NCBI GenBank assembly: GCA_022592435.1 | Contig: JABYQS010000430.1 | Span: forward strand, 1-22,930 | Origin: Cerioporus squamosus | Lineage: Eukaryota; Basidiomycota; Agaricomycetes; Polyporales; Polyporaceae | DNA length: 22,930 nt | Direction of reading: 5' to 3' | Part shown: positions 6,991-19,500 of the stretch, piece after piece | How positions within the stretch are numbered: position 1 is the stretch's first letter | Layout: each line of letters opens with the position of its first letter | Made by a program: the position numbers and the translations under genes | Notes under the pieces: model-generated | Database searches by the model: none | Seen by the model: the letters and a program-made list of their open reading frames with translations, nothing else | What the model was told of the DNA's origin: nothing

Positions 6991-7694
6991 TCATGCGATG
7001 GTGTTGTCTGAGAGAAGCTTCTCATCCTCAAATGCGTCTGGGGGAACCTGGCCCTGTATCTGGCTGAGAGCACCTTTGAAGATGTACAGGAAGGGGCCGG
7101 ACTTCGCAGGCGGCGATGTAGACTGATATGCAACAGGAAGCGCACAGCGGGGACAGTGAAACCTGTACTGCTTCTCATGCCCACCTTGTCTTGTTGGGGG
7201 ATGGAACGAGTTGAGCGGCGTTGCAGGGGGCGGTGTGGGGATCAAGACGCACCGCTCTACAAGAATCGGCTCCTTTGGGGTCGCGTTCAGCTTGAAGACC
7301 CGAGCCTTTGCGTCTGGGGTGTCCTGGCAGCGTATGACGGTCGCCCCGTCTGTCTGTCTCCGTGGGAGGGCGGTCAGGCTCTTGTCAATGACGAGCTGTC
7401 GAGTGCGAAGGGAACGGTGCGGGATGAGCGGGCGCAGTCAGGGAAGGCGGGCGACGGGTGATACGCACAATGAACTCGCCGCAGATGCAGTCTGGACGGA
7501 ACAAAATGTGAGCTGCTAGGCTGGGACGAGGGGGGGACATATCACACAATAGACGCGTAGCGCTGCTGTTGATGATGCGGTGGGGCGCGCTGGAACACGG
7601 AAGAAGCAGTCGTCAGCACGGCGAAAGATGTGGGGGCGCGGTGCTGACCATCGGTGGACGAGGAGACGGCGGAGCGGGAGACGACCTTGGGCAT
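6991..7694 (-). CDS. STEEP1: STEEP1/UPF0428 family protein, 150 aa
   Basis: Five exons on the minus strand: 7694-7649, 7589-7548, 7491-7469, 7395-7253, 7189-6991. The first donor is GTCAGC and the last acceptor AAG; the others are ordinary. The spliced protein opens with the family hallmark MPKVVSRSAVSSSTD. It then has VYYCICGEFILVID, LPRRQTDGA and EKQYRFHCPRCALPVAYQS, and ends with GALSQIQGQVPPDAFEDE. The CxC and CPRC pairs suggest a bound metal. Human STEEP1 (CXorf56) moves STING out of the ER. Fungi lack the STING-interferon pathway, so the ancestral role is probably more general ER-to-Golgi trafficking or another function (inference). The fungal protein is shorter than the human one (about 220 aa) and seems complete. 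It is divergent from the AVO2-like gene. Confidence 0.9.
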
Positions 7695-8012
7695 CGCGGG
7701 GTGCGGTGGCTGCGGAGAAGGCGAGTACGGAGAAGAGCCCGTCGAGGAGAGATGCCGTGTGCGTCGGAAGTGCGCAGGCACAGGAGCGGTGCAGAGATGG
7801 ATGGATGGGCGAAGAGGCCTGGCTCACTGGCTGCCGAGGACGATGACGGCCGCACAGGCGTCTGCAATTACGTACCGCCATACAGGCACTCACACGTGAT
7901 CGTTTCTCCTTATTATTGCTCGCTTGGGCTGTGCTTGCTCTCCTGCTCTCTCTGTCTTATACGCTCCCGCCGTCTCTCCCTCTCTCATCCCGGCCTGCGC
8001 CTGTCCGCCGCC
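7695..8012. promoter_or_regulatory. Shared promoter region, STEEP1 (-) and AVO2-like (+)
   Basis: The start codons of the two divergent genes are 318 bp apart. The side next to the AVO2-like ATG (about 7925-8000) is a CT-rich run typical of fungal transcription start regions, ending in CCGCC before the ATG. No TATA box is evident. Confidence 0.55.
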
Positions 8013-10089
8013 ATGGCAGAGAAGGACGCCGCCGCCCGCCTCCGCAGGGCCGTAACAGGTCCGTGTCCCCTCGCAGCCTCTCTAGGCCGACACTGACCGT
8101 CGTGTCTGCCCCGCAGAGAACAACCTCTTCCTCGTGAAACGTCTGATCAAGAGGACGGACATGCGCAATCCCGATCCTTATAACAAGCGATACACGTCCC
8201 TTGCTTGGGCGGCCGTCCTTGGGCACGAGGAGACGTTCGAGTTCCTCCTTAGTAGCGGACATGACGACAATGAGTACAGCAAGGTGCGCACCCTCGAGCC
8301 TTCCGTTGTGGCGTTCGCTCATGCTCCCTCCGATCCTTCGTCTGGCAGGACTCCGAAAATAACACAATACTCATCCTCCTTGCCGGTGCCCGTCCACCAA
8401 CCTCCCTCTCCCCCTCCACCGGCCCGTCCGAACAAGACTTCCTCGGTGCTACCCTTCGCATGGCTCGCATGTACATCGACCGCTACCCCGACATCCTAGA
8501 CTGGGCAAATATCGAAGGGAAGACCGCTATTCATGTTGCGGCGCTGAAGGGAAATGAGGAGCTCGTTCGGGTAAGTCTGTGGCGTGCGTTCCTGTCCATG
8601 TCATTCGTCCTCAAGCATCTGCAGATGCTCTGCGATCTGGGCGCCGACTTTGACCTCGCCGATAACGAGGGCAACACACCGCTGCATTAGTGAGCATGGC
8701 GCCGCCCGTCTCCGAGTGTTGAGATTCTCATTCTGTTTCAGCGCCAGCGCCTGGGGCAATGTCACCGTACGTCCCGCCGCCATCCCTAAAGGGGAAGCAC
8801 GCTGACAGATGCTTCTCAGGTCGTTCAACTGCTAATTGAACGAGGGTGCCAGTATTCGGCGCGAAACAACCAGGGGTTCACGCCCTCGGACTATGCATAC
8901 TCGTCGGTATTTTTACACTACCCCCTTCGGCCCAGCCTGACGTCTTCGCGTCTACAGGACAAGCACTCGAGACACCCTCCAGGACACCGCTCGAATACAG
9001 TTTGAGAACAATAAGAAAGCTCGGCGGAACGTGTTTCAGCAGGCCGCTGCGAGAGGGAACGAATGGGGAGGTACCGCGAATATGCAAATATATCCTCCAT
9101 CACCAAAGGACTATCCCTACAAGAACAACGGCGCTGTCCGCATGCGTAGCGGCTCAGGGACAAGCCACACTACGACAACCTCGAACAGCGGCGATCTGCT
9201 GGACAACTCGACACCAGCGCAATCTTCCTCGAGATTCTGGTCATCACCGTCACGGCGCCCCGCGCCACTACCGTCAGGGTCGCATTCCCCCGGTCAGCCA
9301 TCGGCGAGCTCCACGAGCAGCACGTTCGGCTTTTCTGCCTCCCCGATCTCCCAGCCTAATTCCGCCACTCTCCTCCCTCATGGTCACGGAAACCCTGCGT
9401 CTGCACTGTCCCCGATCGCGACCCGCATGCGAGAACGCGATGCGGATGCGATGGAGAAGTACAAGTTGCGGCAACGCAGCGGCAGCGCCACGACGGCGTC
9501 GACAGACAGCCCATCACAGCACGAGTCTGCGTCCCCTCCACCAGCACCACCTCCCAAGGACAACGACGATATTTCAGCGCTGTCATCTCTGGTCACCGTC
9601 GGCTCGGTTGCACCTCGACGACGATTACGACCCTCGGCATCCGCTGCCCAGCTCCGGTCAAATCCGCAACCCCTCACCATCCCTTCGAGCTCGTCACAAG
9701 AGCCACGGACACGTTCCGGCACCAGTCCCGCGATGCTGAAACCGACTCCGAATACGATCTCGTCACCATCGGGCGAGTCATCCGCGCTCCCAACCCCCAC
9801 TCAGAACTCGGCTGCTCCACGACCAAGCATGACGCGCTCGGGCGGTTCGCAGCCCATCCTTCCCGAGAAGGACTACACGGGCCCTCCAAGCGAGTACGCA
9901 CGCTTCCCACCGCCACCACCGATGATGGAGGAGTTGGAACGGGTGACGACGCCGACGACTGCGACCCCGTCGACGCATTCGAGGCGGTTACCGTTCAACC
10001 TGCTGTCGTCGCACAAGAACAGCATGGACTCGCACGTGTCGGGCAGCAGCCATCGGAGAAACGCGTCGGTGAACGCGGTGGTCCGATAG
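8013..10089 (+). CDS. AVO2: Ankyrin-repeat protein, AVO2-like (TORC2-associated), 579 aa
   Basis: Seven exons: 8013-8058, 8117-8283, 8349-8570, 8625-8689, 8742-8766, 8820-8902, 8958-10089. Splicing keeps one frame to the TAG; exon 5 is only 25 nt and the last intron uses a GTCGGT donor. Residues 1-205 are ankyrin repeats, starting LRRAVTENNLFLVKRLIKR and including GKTAIHVAALKGNEELVR and GNTPLHYASAWGNVTVVQLLI. A helix (TLQDTARIQFENNKKARR) follows. The remaining 350 residues are Ser/Pro/Thr-rich and disordered, with many possible phosphorylation sites. The opening and the ankyrin-plus-disordered-tail layout match yeast Avo2 (LREAIIEGNLLIVKRLLRR), a non-essential subunit of TOR complex 2 at the plasma membrane. 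The TORC2 role is inferred from this similarity; a generic ankyrin adaptor is the alternative. Confidence 0.8.
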
Positions 10090-10975
10090 GAGTGCGTACG
10101 CGATCGCGTCCAAGCGGGTTTCGCTTGCGCTGGATCGTGGCTACGAGAGTGCTACGAGGTTATGGCACGGCTTCTTGATGGTCGATGAGGAGGGCGGATG
10201 ATCACCGGACCCCACACAAGACTGTATTTTCATCTCGGCTGGGAAGGACGGATAGGAAGCGGGGGTGTACGAGCTGCATCGCTGTGTAATTTGCTCTGTT
10301 GTGCATTGGTCATGTCGTCGTCTTGTTGTGTGTGGTTGGATACGGTATCGAGGTAGTGTACGTACGAGTGGGTGTTGTATGACACTGTCCGTGGGCTTGC
10401 GCAGCCGCCGTTCTGACTCGTACGTCGCGGTTGTGAGATGCGTAACTTACAGCCCTTGCTTCCAAGAGACGACTTGGCTAGGAGTTCGTACGATAAGCTG
10501 CGTGCGAGCGTCCAACTCGATAGGGAGATCTGCCCTCCGAGAACTGGCACGATCGTCCTGTCTGGATACGTTCTGAGCGATGCAAAGCTCACTTGGCGTT
10601 GCTGGGCCCACGCCTTGGGTACATCGCTTGGGTGCCAAGAGCAGCGGAGGACAGAAGCTCTCTGGAGCGCAGGCTTGAAGAGGTTATTTGCTGGCTAAAC
10701 GCACGAGGCCGAGGCAATAAAGCGTGGCACTGCGTTGTGGAGAGGGGATCTCGATGGAGGCACAGGTGCTCGGGGGCAGCCGAGTTGCGTAATTGGGACG
10801 CAAGGGGCGCGCCTGGCGGACTCGGGCTGCTCAGCACGCGGTCTCGACTGCCCACAAGCCCAACGCTCCCGCAATTCCTCCGTGGACGTCCCCTTATAGC
10901 GGCCGCCTCTCCTCTGCCTGGCCAGCGCACTGACTTGGTCTTGCCCACCTCCGCCAGAGCCGGGACGACCCCACC
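10090..10975. other. Intergenic region, no gene supported
   Basis: This 886 bp holds the 3' end of the AVO2-like transcript and the upstream region of the transporter gene. Open frames on both strands are short and have no recognisable protein character. No tRNA, repeat or transposon was seen. Confidence 0.6.
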
Positions 10976-13541
10976 ATGACCTTTCCACCAGCAAACGTCG
11001 ACGCCGATCCGGATCCCTCCTCGCAGATCCCATGGCCGAACCGCCAGCAGGACCGCGGCCGCAGAGGGTCCAACACGCAGGCGAGCCTCCTGCGGGAGGG
11101 GCGGAGCGGGAGCCGTCCGTCGGTGAGTCGGGTGAACGGCAATGGGAAACACAAATCCGTCGGGTCCGCGGTCGCAGAGGAGGGCGCGAGCGGCAGCGGC
11201 GGCGGGAAGAAGAGGATGTCGACCCTCGATCTGATCTACCTGAGCATCTCGATGGGAGGGTCGCAGGTAGCGTGGACGGTCGAGCTGGGGTGAGATATAT
11301 AGCGCAGGTGTGCAGGGAGTCCTGATGTTGACCGTGCTGTGGGGAATGCTGGCAGATATGGGACGCCGTTCCTGCTCGACCTCGGCCTCACTGAGCAGCT
11401 CACGAGTCTTGTGTGGCTTGCGGGGCCCATCAGCGGCCTTATTGCCCAGCCGGTCATTGGTGAGTGAAGAGCCCGCTCTCGCGCTGTCCGCAGGCGGCCC
11501 AATGGCGTTATGCTCGCGACTGACTCGGGCGTCGCAGGTGCCATATCGGACGCGTCGACGTCCAAATACCGCCGCCGCTTTTGGATCGTTCTTTCGACGT
11601 TCGCCCTTGTTGTATCGACGCTCACGCTTGCGTACTGCCGGGAGATCGCGACCTTCTTCGTCGACCTTCTGGGCAGCAGTGCAGGCAGCTGGGACCCGAA
11701 GTACATCAAGGCGGTGAGTGACAGCCTTCTGGCGAGGTGGCTTCTGGTGTACTGGTGCTAAATATCGGACTCTTCTGTCCTGTCCGGATCTCCAGGTGAA
11801 AGATACAGCGATTGGCTTCGCTATCGCGTCCTTCTACGTCCTTGACTTTGCTCTCAATGCCCTCCAAGCCTCCCTTCGAAACCTCCTGCTGGACGTCACG
11901 CCGCCAGGCCAGCTCAATGCTGCGAACGCGTGGCACAGCCGGATGCTCAACGCTGGTAATATTGTCGGATATGGATTTGGTATGTCTCGCGTTTGTACGT
12001 TTGCGAGTTGTTCTCACTGGATGCGTGTTCAGGTTTCTTGCCGCTCGCGAACCTGCCGATTCTTCGCCTCCTTGGAGGATCGCAATTCCGCAAGTTCTGT
12101 GTCGTCTGCATGATCATCCTCACCATCACCGTGTGGATTACATGTTGGACTCAAGAGGAACAGCCGCGCGAGCAGCGCCGGATCGAGAAGGGAGGGTAGG
12201 TAATTTGCAAGAGTCTCTGCCCGCCCACGTATGGCTAACTCTCGCATTAGTATGCAAGAGATTTTGAAGAACATTTGGACGACCATCTGGACCCTTCCCA
12301 AGCCGATTCGACGTGTTTGCTATGTGCAAATCTTTGCCTTCATGGGATGGTGAGCTGGCTTCTACCCTGTAAACATCGACATACTCTGGCTAACACGACG
12401 TTGCGATCAAGGTTCCCGTTCCTGTTCTACTCGTACGTACATTGCCCGCATTTATACACCGATGGCTGAGCTGAGCTTGCTCCCATAGAACGACCTACAT
12501 CGGTCAAGTCATGGCGTACGAACTCGGCAGGGAGCCTGATCACGACCTCGCCACTCGTACAGGCGCTTTGGCGATGCTCATCTACAGTCTCGGTGAGTTG
12601 AACCCGTCTGTCACCTACATCAAATAGAAGGTCTGAACAATCCGTAGTGGCGGTTGCGGCGGGTACCCTTCTTCCTCATCTCACACGCCGTGATGCGGCC
12701 CTACTCGCACACGAGGGCGACGAGGACGAAGACGCCGAGATGGCCCGCCTCCGCGTGCAAGTCCGGGAATGGCGAGCCGAGGCCGCACGGCGCGGGAAGC
12801 CCCTCCGTCTGCCCTTCATGCCGTTCTTCCTCCGCAACATCTGGACCGGTGCCCTCCTGCTCTTCACTGTCCTCACGCTCGGGACGTTCTTCGTCACGAA
12901 AGTCTGGCAGGCGATTATCATCGTGTCACTCGTGGGTATCTGCTGGGCGGTCGCATGCTGGGCGCCGTTTGCGATCATCATGGAGTTCCTGAAGGAGCGC
13001 GAGCGCGACGCGAACGAGGACGGGGAGGTGATTGCGAGGGAGTGGGCCAGGCGGCCGAGTCACAGTCGGGCGCTGTCGACGCCAGTGATGAGGAGGAACA
13101 GCCGGCCGGCGGAGGGCGAGAGGGCGCCGCTGTTGAGGAGGCGGTCGTTCGACCAGCATAACCCTGATGCTGCGCCCCAGGAGGCGGTCGCGGGCGGCAC
13201 GATTCTGGGGATCCACAACCTCGCGATCGTCATGCCACAGTTCATCGTCGCGTTGGCGTCGAGCGCGATCTTCGCCATCGTGGATGCGGACGTCGACAAC
13301 GACCCCGCGAACGACAGTGCACTCTACGGCAAGAACGGCGTTGCGTGGGTGCTGCGGTTCGGTGGTGTGTGCACCTTGGTGAGTCGATCGGCCGTCCGCC
13401 TGATACTTGCGATGCTGAACGATCCTTGTCCGCTAGCTTGGTGCATTCATTGCTCGTGCAGTACCGCCCACCCGTACGGAGAAGGAAATGCGCAGGCGTC
13501 TGGCCGAGCTCAAGGTCCTCAAGGAGGAGGGCTCTCCGTGA
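10976..13541 (+). CDS. sut1: Sucrose/alpha-glucoside:H+ symporter (GPH family), Sut1-like, 666 aa
   Basis: Ten exons: 10976-11289, 11356-11459, 11538-11713, 11796-11979, 12033-12195, 12251-12349, 12412-12432, 12489-12592, 12648-13378, 13437-13541. All join in frame; exon 7 is a 21-nt microexon. Residues 1-80 are a hydrophilic cytosolic tail. Twelve membrane helices are expected: LDLIYLSISMGGSQVAWTVE opens the first, and loop 2-3 carries the signature GAISD...KYRRRFW of the plant/fungal sucrose transporter group. After helix 6 there is WTLPKPIRRVCYVQIFAFMG. A charged loop of about 60 residues (about 390-450) and a basic one (about 520-575) interrupt the second half. Family members such as S. 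pombe Sut1 import maltose and sucrose with protons at the plasma membrane; the substrate here is inferred. It converges with DPH6, with 153 bp between stop codons. Confidence 0.9.
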
Positions 13542-13694
13542 AGTCTCACACGAGTCTTACTACTCTACTTGATGGTACATTCCACACTTCTCGTTTTTCT
13601 CTTCTCTTTTGTAGGGGGCTTGGATAGGAGGACTTTCGACCGTTTTCGATCTATGTAGTACATGTTGTAATACCTCTCTCATCTGGCACCGATT

Positions 13695-16360
13695 TCACAA
13701 CCCGTCACCGACAGATACATCACCCGCTATCCCGCTATCTAGTAGCTCACCGCTGGCCTCCTGTGTATTGGTACATATAGCAAGTACTGCGTAATCCCAG
13801 TCGTCCCCGTTTCTACTTGCGATGTACCTACAAGGGATGGGCGTGATTGGTACTGCATCGGGACCAGCGAACGACGTCATTATGTCCGTTAAAACTGCAC
13901 GATCCGGGTCTGTCAGCATGTCCGTCTACTCAACCCCGCCGCATGGGGAGTGCGTACCTTGAGGTGCCGAGACCTTGTAGAACAAGCGCAGGGACAAGGT
14001 CTCGGTTTTGGGGGAATGCACGTCCCGTAGGTTTGAAGGCAGCCTCTCGATGTCGCCCTTGCCACAGATGAGAGCAACCTCAGAAGGCGTCTCCTTGAAC
14101 GCGGAGACTTCATCGTGCCAACTGCTGTCTGGACTCCGGTACTCTCCTGAAAGTACACATTGAGTGTAACTAGGGAGGAGCGAGTGGCGTTGGGTTCCTA
14201 CCTAGCTCATAGATAGACTCGACAGATCGTCGAACGAGCGTTCCGTCGTCGTCTTCGATGTTGCACTGGCCGGTGTGTACGAGCACTTGCTTCTCAATCA
14301 GGGCACCTTTTGGCAGTTCCGAGACCACAACGAAGAGCGTGGGCGCGCGTGCATCCTGTCAACGCTCCCGTCAACGGCGTTGAGCGATCAATCGAGGGGA
14401 CGAGGCGTACCTCCTCGTGTCGTGCGCTCGCAAGGCGAACTGGCTTGACGTCTGCCTGGTGCACGAGCCAGTACACAATGCTCTGCGTGTGGCCCTTCCA
14501 GCCACCCCCAGAATTGTTCTTCAGCCCCTCGAGGATGCGGTGTACGTGCTGGAAGGAGAGCGCGGCTTCGAGGGCGAGCGACTGAGGGGAGGGGAGGGTG
14601 AGGCTGCTCGGGATGAGTCCGATTTGGCCAGAGATGAAGACCCGCTCGTCCGCCTGCAACACATCTGCGTGAGCTGAGGGACCTGTGTAGAGTATGTCGG
14701 ACTTACGACGATGGCTTGGGAGTACGGCCCGATGTTCGCTGGGGCCCAGTAGCTGAGTCCCTGGACGTGGAGAGCCTGTCGATCGGACGGAGTGCGCTCA
14801 GCGTATGCGATGCAGTCTAGTCGGACATTGATGGGAGCGGGGAGGTCGACGGCGACACATGCGCGGGCTGGAGGGCTCGTTCCGAAGTAGGTGGCGTATA
14901 CCGCGTTGACCCGCGTGAAGAGGTCCATTGAGGAGAGGAAGACGTTGATGTTGGCGCAGTTGGCCAGTGTGAGAAAGTGCTTGGCGAGGCATGCTGGGGT
15001 TTGGCATCGGCGTGAGTGAACGATGAGGGGAGAGGGAGCTGCTACCGTATGTACCTTGTAATGTGTCGAAGCATTCACGCACTTCGTCTTCGATCGAGAT
15101 GTCCGTGGGATTTTCGTCCAACTCCCTTTCGACGTTGGTAACAGCTACCCATGGACCGATCTTTCTGCTTTCCGCCCGTCGAGACGTAGAAGACTTCGTG
15201 GGTTCAGGGGAATTCCAAGTAATGTCGCGATGCGGTGACGTATGGTTTGCGACCACATACCGGACGACCGTGAACGGTGCCGCAATCAAAGGCGGAATCT
15301 TGACATCGATCGCTTGAGATGTCTTGGGTTGAAGAGAAGCACTTTTTACACGAAGGTAGGCGACTGTCGCAAAGTCATTGTCTGAGTGGACAACGGTTTC
15401 CACTGCATCGCTGCGGAACATGCTCGGTCATCGACGGGACACTACGGTACGATGTTGACTTACAGGTTGATACGCGACTTGAAAAGCGGGCAGTCAAGAG
15501 TCAATGTCTCGTATTCACCGCCCTCACCGCATACATGCGAACCATACAGGGCATTCTGGATGTGCTTCAGCATACCGGTCTCCGCGGCAACCATGGGGGA
15601 ATGTACCAATTTCAGGAGCGTAGGCTGCATCTGAGCCAGCGTTTTACCCAAGTGCTTTGTGGTTAGACCTATACCGGCGACCTTGATGAGCACGGCTTCC
15701 ATGCCAGCCTCGATCATCTCGGAGAGCAACTCTCCCTGGTCTCGTTGCCAAAGGTAGCAGAGTGGCGTCAAGCCTGATCGTCGACAACTGCATGTATGTA
15801 TCTCTATGAGTGTTAGCAATGATTACGACATTGAACGATAACATACACATGCTCCACGCGGACCCGCTGGTAGTTGGAGAGGATGGCTCCTACTGAGACC
15901 CCTTGCACGTCCGGATGGTGGGTCTAAATTGAAGACAGATGGATTAGTACGAGAATTTTGAGCCACTGACGATTCAGTACTTTCACTGTGGACAGCAGTT
16001 CATAGAGATCTTCAGTCTCATCGCCAGAGATGCCACCACTCCGCATAGGATCGCGTCCACCGTATTCACCGCCCTGTTCGACGGCGGCTCCGGATATCAC
16101 TCTTCGGTAAAGCGGCACGTCCAGGGCGCGACCAACAAATTCAATCGCATCCTGGCCTACTGTCTGGTAGAGGTAGGAATCAAGTTCCTCTATTTTGCAC
16201 GGGTCGGACGAGGTCATCGGGAGAGTTGTGGTGTGGCCGAACCTTTGCCTTGCTCAGGACCAAGAGATGCAGCGGCGACTAGTACGTGACCATTGCGTGC
16301 GCAGTGGAGGAGGTTGTAGCAGCTGTCCTTGCCGCCGCTGAGCAATGCGACATATTTCAT
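13695..16360 (-). CDS. DPH6: Diphthine-ammonia ligase with C-terminal RidA/YjgF-like domains, 723 aa
   Basis: Ten exons on the minus strand: 16360-16243, 16189-15981, 15923-15847, 15787-15464, 15410-15055, 14993-14707, 14653-14411, 14355-14202, 14146-13958, 13909-13695. The enzyme catalyses the last step of diphthamide synthesis on eEF2, amidating diphthine with ammonium and ATP in the cytosol. The ATP-binding PP-loop SGGKDS is at residues 8-13. Other family motifs are GGEYGGRDPMRSGG, LCYLWQRDQGELL, KVAGIGL and CGEGGEYETLTLDCPLF (ending near residue 238). The C-terminal half holds two RidA/YjgF-like domains: about 350-430 (LANCANINVFLSSMDLFTRV) and from about 450 (IGPYSQAIV-ADERVFISGQIG), as in yeast Dph6 (685 aa). 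The start ATG gives the canonical MKYVALLSGGKDS. The gene is complete. Confidence 0.95.
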
Positions 16361-16594
16361 GACAAACACTGGCAATATGTCAGCTTGTGGTCGGTGTACG
16401 AGGAGAAGAGTGAGCTCGGCTAGATTTGCGGGCAAGTGATAGCCGCTTATGTCAGAGTCGCGTGCATGACGAGCGCGTCTGTATTATATCTGCCCGCCAC
16501 AGCCGAAGGACGCCATTTCCATCTCTCTGTCCCCCTCCATCCTCCCCCAGGCCTTCTTCATCTATCTGTGCACGTATCTTCTGCTTCACGAAAC
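16361..16594. promoter_or_regulatory. Shared promoter region, DPH6 (-) and UBA1 (+)
   Basis: Only 234 bp separates the start codons of these two divergent housekeeping genes. A CT-rich tract at about 16525-16590 precedes the UBA1 ATG. No convincing TATA box is seen. Confidence 0.55.
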
Positions 16595-19500
16595 ATGTCT
16601 GCCTCCAACCTGCCATCTGCGATGGACGTAGATGAGGCTGCGATTGACGAGGGCCTCTACTCCCGGCAACTGTGAGTCCAGTGCAATCAACGACGCGTCC
16701 TTTGACTTACCAATACTCATCAGCTATGTGCTTGGGCACGAAGGTGAGGAATTAAACGCTTCCGAGACTTGAGAATGATGTCTGATAACGTGCTCTAGCC
16801 ATGAAGCGCATGGCGGCGTCCAATGTCCTGATTGTCGGCATGAACGGTCTTGGAGTTGAGATCGGCGAGTGGTTACGCGCCTTCCTCGACATTGTCCATA
16901 CTGAAGCCCGCTAATCGTATAGCAAAGAACGTGATACTTGCTGGTGTCAAGTCTGTTACTGTGTACGACCCCGAGCCAGTGAAGATCTCAGATCTCAGCA
17001 GTCAGGTATGTCCTCGAGCCTCGCTTCATATTTTTCCTTCTTTAATGCTTTTCAGTTCTTCCTCCGAGCAGAAGACGTCGGAAAGTCTCGCGCAGAAGCA
17101 ACTGTTCCACGTCTGGCCGAGTTGAACGCGTACGTTCCCGTACGAAATCTTGGTGGCCAGGCAGGGCAAGAAATCACGGTGGACTTGGTCAAGGGTTTCC
17201 AGGTACGTGCTCTATCAGTGTTGCCCGTACACCAGCTTCATTCAGCATATATACAATAGGCCGTCGTACTCTGTGGCGTCTCGCTGAAGAAGCAATTGGA
17301 GATCAACGACTGGACACATCAGAACGGCGTACACTTCATCTCCGCAGACACGCGTGGTCTCTTTGCGTAGGCACTCGCAACCTACTCCTGCGCTTTTCCC
17401 ACACTCATCCAACTCTCCAGGACGGCGTTTAACGACTTCGGTCCCAAGTTCACGTGTGTCGACCCTACCGGAGAGCAACCGCTCTCGGGTATGATCGTCT
17501 CGGTTGACAGGGTATGTGCCTCCTGTTCATGTCTCACGTCCCTCGCTCATAAGTCGCATGTCACCAGGACAGTGAAGGTGTTGTAACTTGCTTGGACGAG
17601 ACCCGTCATGGTCTTGAGGATGGCGACTTCGTGACGTTTAGCGAGGTTCAGGGTATGGTGGAGCTGAACGGGTGCGAGCCACGCAAGGTCACCGTCAAGG
17701 GACCTTACACTTTCGCTATCGGCGACACCTCAAACTTCGGCGAGTACAAGACCGGTGGTATCTTCACGCAAGTCAAGATGCCGAAGATCTTGCAGTTCGT
17801 GAGTATATCTTCCCATTGCCGCCGAGTATCTTGGGTGACGATACGCTTCATAGAAATCACTGCGGGAAGCGCTCACTTCGCCAGAGTTCTTCTTCACGGA
17901 CTTCGCCAAGTTTGACCGACCTGCGACTCTGCACGCGGGATTCCAAGCACTGTCGCAGTTCAAAGAGGAGAACAAGAGATCACCTCGCCCGCGCAATGCC
18001 GAGGACGCTGCTGCTGTGGTCGCTCTGGCGAAGAAGATTGACGCAGATGCAGACGAGAAGCTCCTCACTGAGCTCGCGTACCAGGCCACTGGTGACCTCG
18101 CGCCTATGAACGCTGTGATCGGCGGTTTCGTTGCGCAGGAAGTGCTGAAGGCTGTCTCTGCGAAGTTCCACCCTATGGTGCAGAACATGTACTTCGACTC
18201 GCTGGAATCCCTGCCCACCGAGGTTCCCACCGAGCAGGACTGTCAACCGACAGGTTCTCGTTATGACGCTCAGATTGCTGTCTTCGGCAAGAAGTTCCAG
18301 GAGAAGATCGCCAACTTCCGCGAGTTCCTTGTCGGTTCTGGTGCTATTGGCTGTGAGATGCTGAAGAACTGGAGTATGATCGGTCTCGCTACTGGGCCTA
18401 AAGGGAAGATCTACGTCACCGACCTCGATACCATTGAGAAGAGCAACCTCAACCGTCAGTTCCTCTTCCGGCCAAAGGACTTGGGCAAATTCAAGTCCGA
18501 GGTTGCTGCTGCTGCTGTCGCGGACATGAACCCTGACCTCAAGGGTAAGATCGACAGCAAGCAGGAGCCTGTGGGACCTGACACTGAGAGTGAGTCCCAT
18601 CCCCTCTACCATATTGTGGCCTAGGCTAAGCGAATGTTAGATATCTACGATTCTGATTTCTTCGCCAACATCGACGGTGTCACGAACGCGCTGGACAACG
18701 TCAAGGCCCGTCTGTACATGGACCAGCGCTGCGTCTTCTACTTGAAGCCCCTTCTCGAGTCCGGCACCCTCGGTACCAAGGGTAACACGCAAGTGATCAT
18801 TCCTCATTTGACGGAGTCATACTCCTCGTCGCAAGACCCTCCGGAGAAGGAGACTCCCGTTTGCACCGTCAAGAACTTCCCTAACCAGATCTCGCACACC
18901 ATCGAGGTATGCGAATTTATGCTCGATCTTCGTTCTAATATTGTGCTGACAACATCACAGTGGGCAAGGCAAGAGTTTGACAGCCTCTTCGTCAAGCCCC
19001 CTCAGGCTGTCAACTCCTACCTGTCGGAGCCGAACTTCTTGGAGAACAACCTCAAGTATTCCGGTCAGCAGAAGGAGCAGGTCGAGCAGATCGTCTCGTA
19101 CCTTGTCACCAACAAGCCCCTCACCTTCGAGGAGTGCATCGTCTGGGCGCGTCTTCAGTTCGAGGAGAAGTACAACAACTCGATCCGCCAGCTCCTTTAC
19201 AGCTTGCCCAAGGATGCTGTTACCAGCTCCGGCCAGCCGTTTTGGAGCGGTCCCAAGCGCGCACCTGACCCGCTCACCTTCGATTCGAACAACGTGAGTA
19301 TTGGAGACGCAATAGGAGCGAGATGGCGGTGACTGACATTGTCATTAGCCGGAGCACCTGCGATACATCATTGCTGCTGCCAACCTTCATGCCTACAACT
19401 ACGGCCTTCGTGGTGAGACCGACCCTGCACTCTTCAAGAAGATCGCGGATGAGGTCATCGTCCCCGAGTTCACGCCGAAGAGCGGTGTCAAGGTGCAGAT

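Noticed and set aside
6341..6994. 217-residue open frame on the minus strand
   Set aside because: The composition is unlike a folded protein, it overlaps the end of STEEP1 by only a few bases, and plus-strand splice signals run through it. Treated as a chance open frame.
10589..11152. 187-residue minus-strand open frame
   Set aside because: It overlaps the first exon of the transporter and has Arg/Pro/Ser-rich shadow composition with no recognisable domain.
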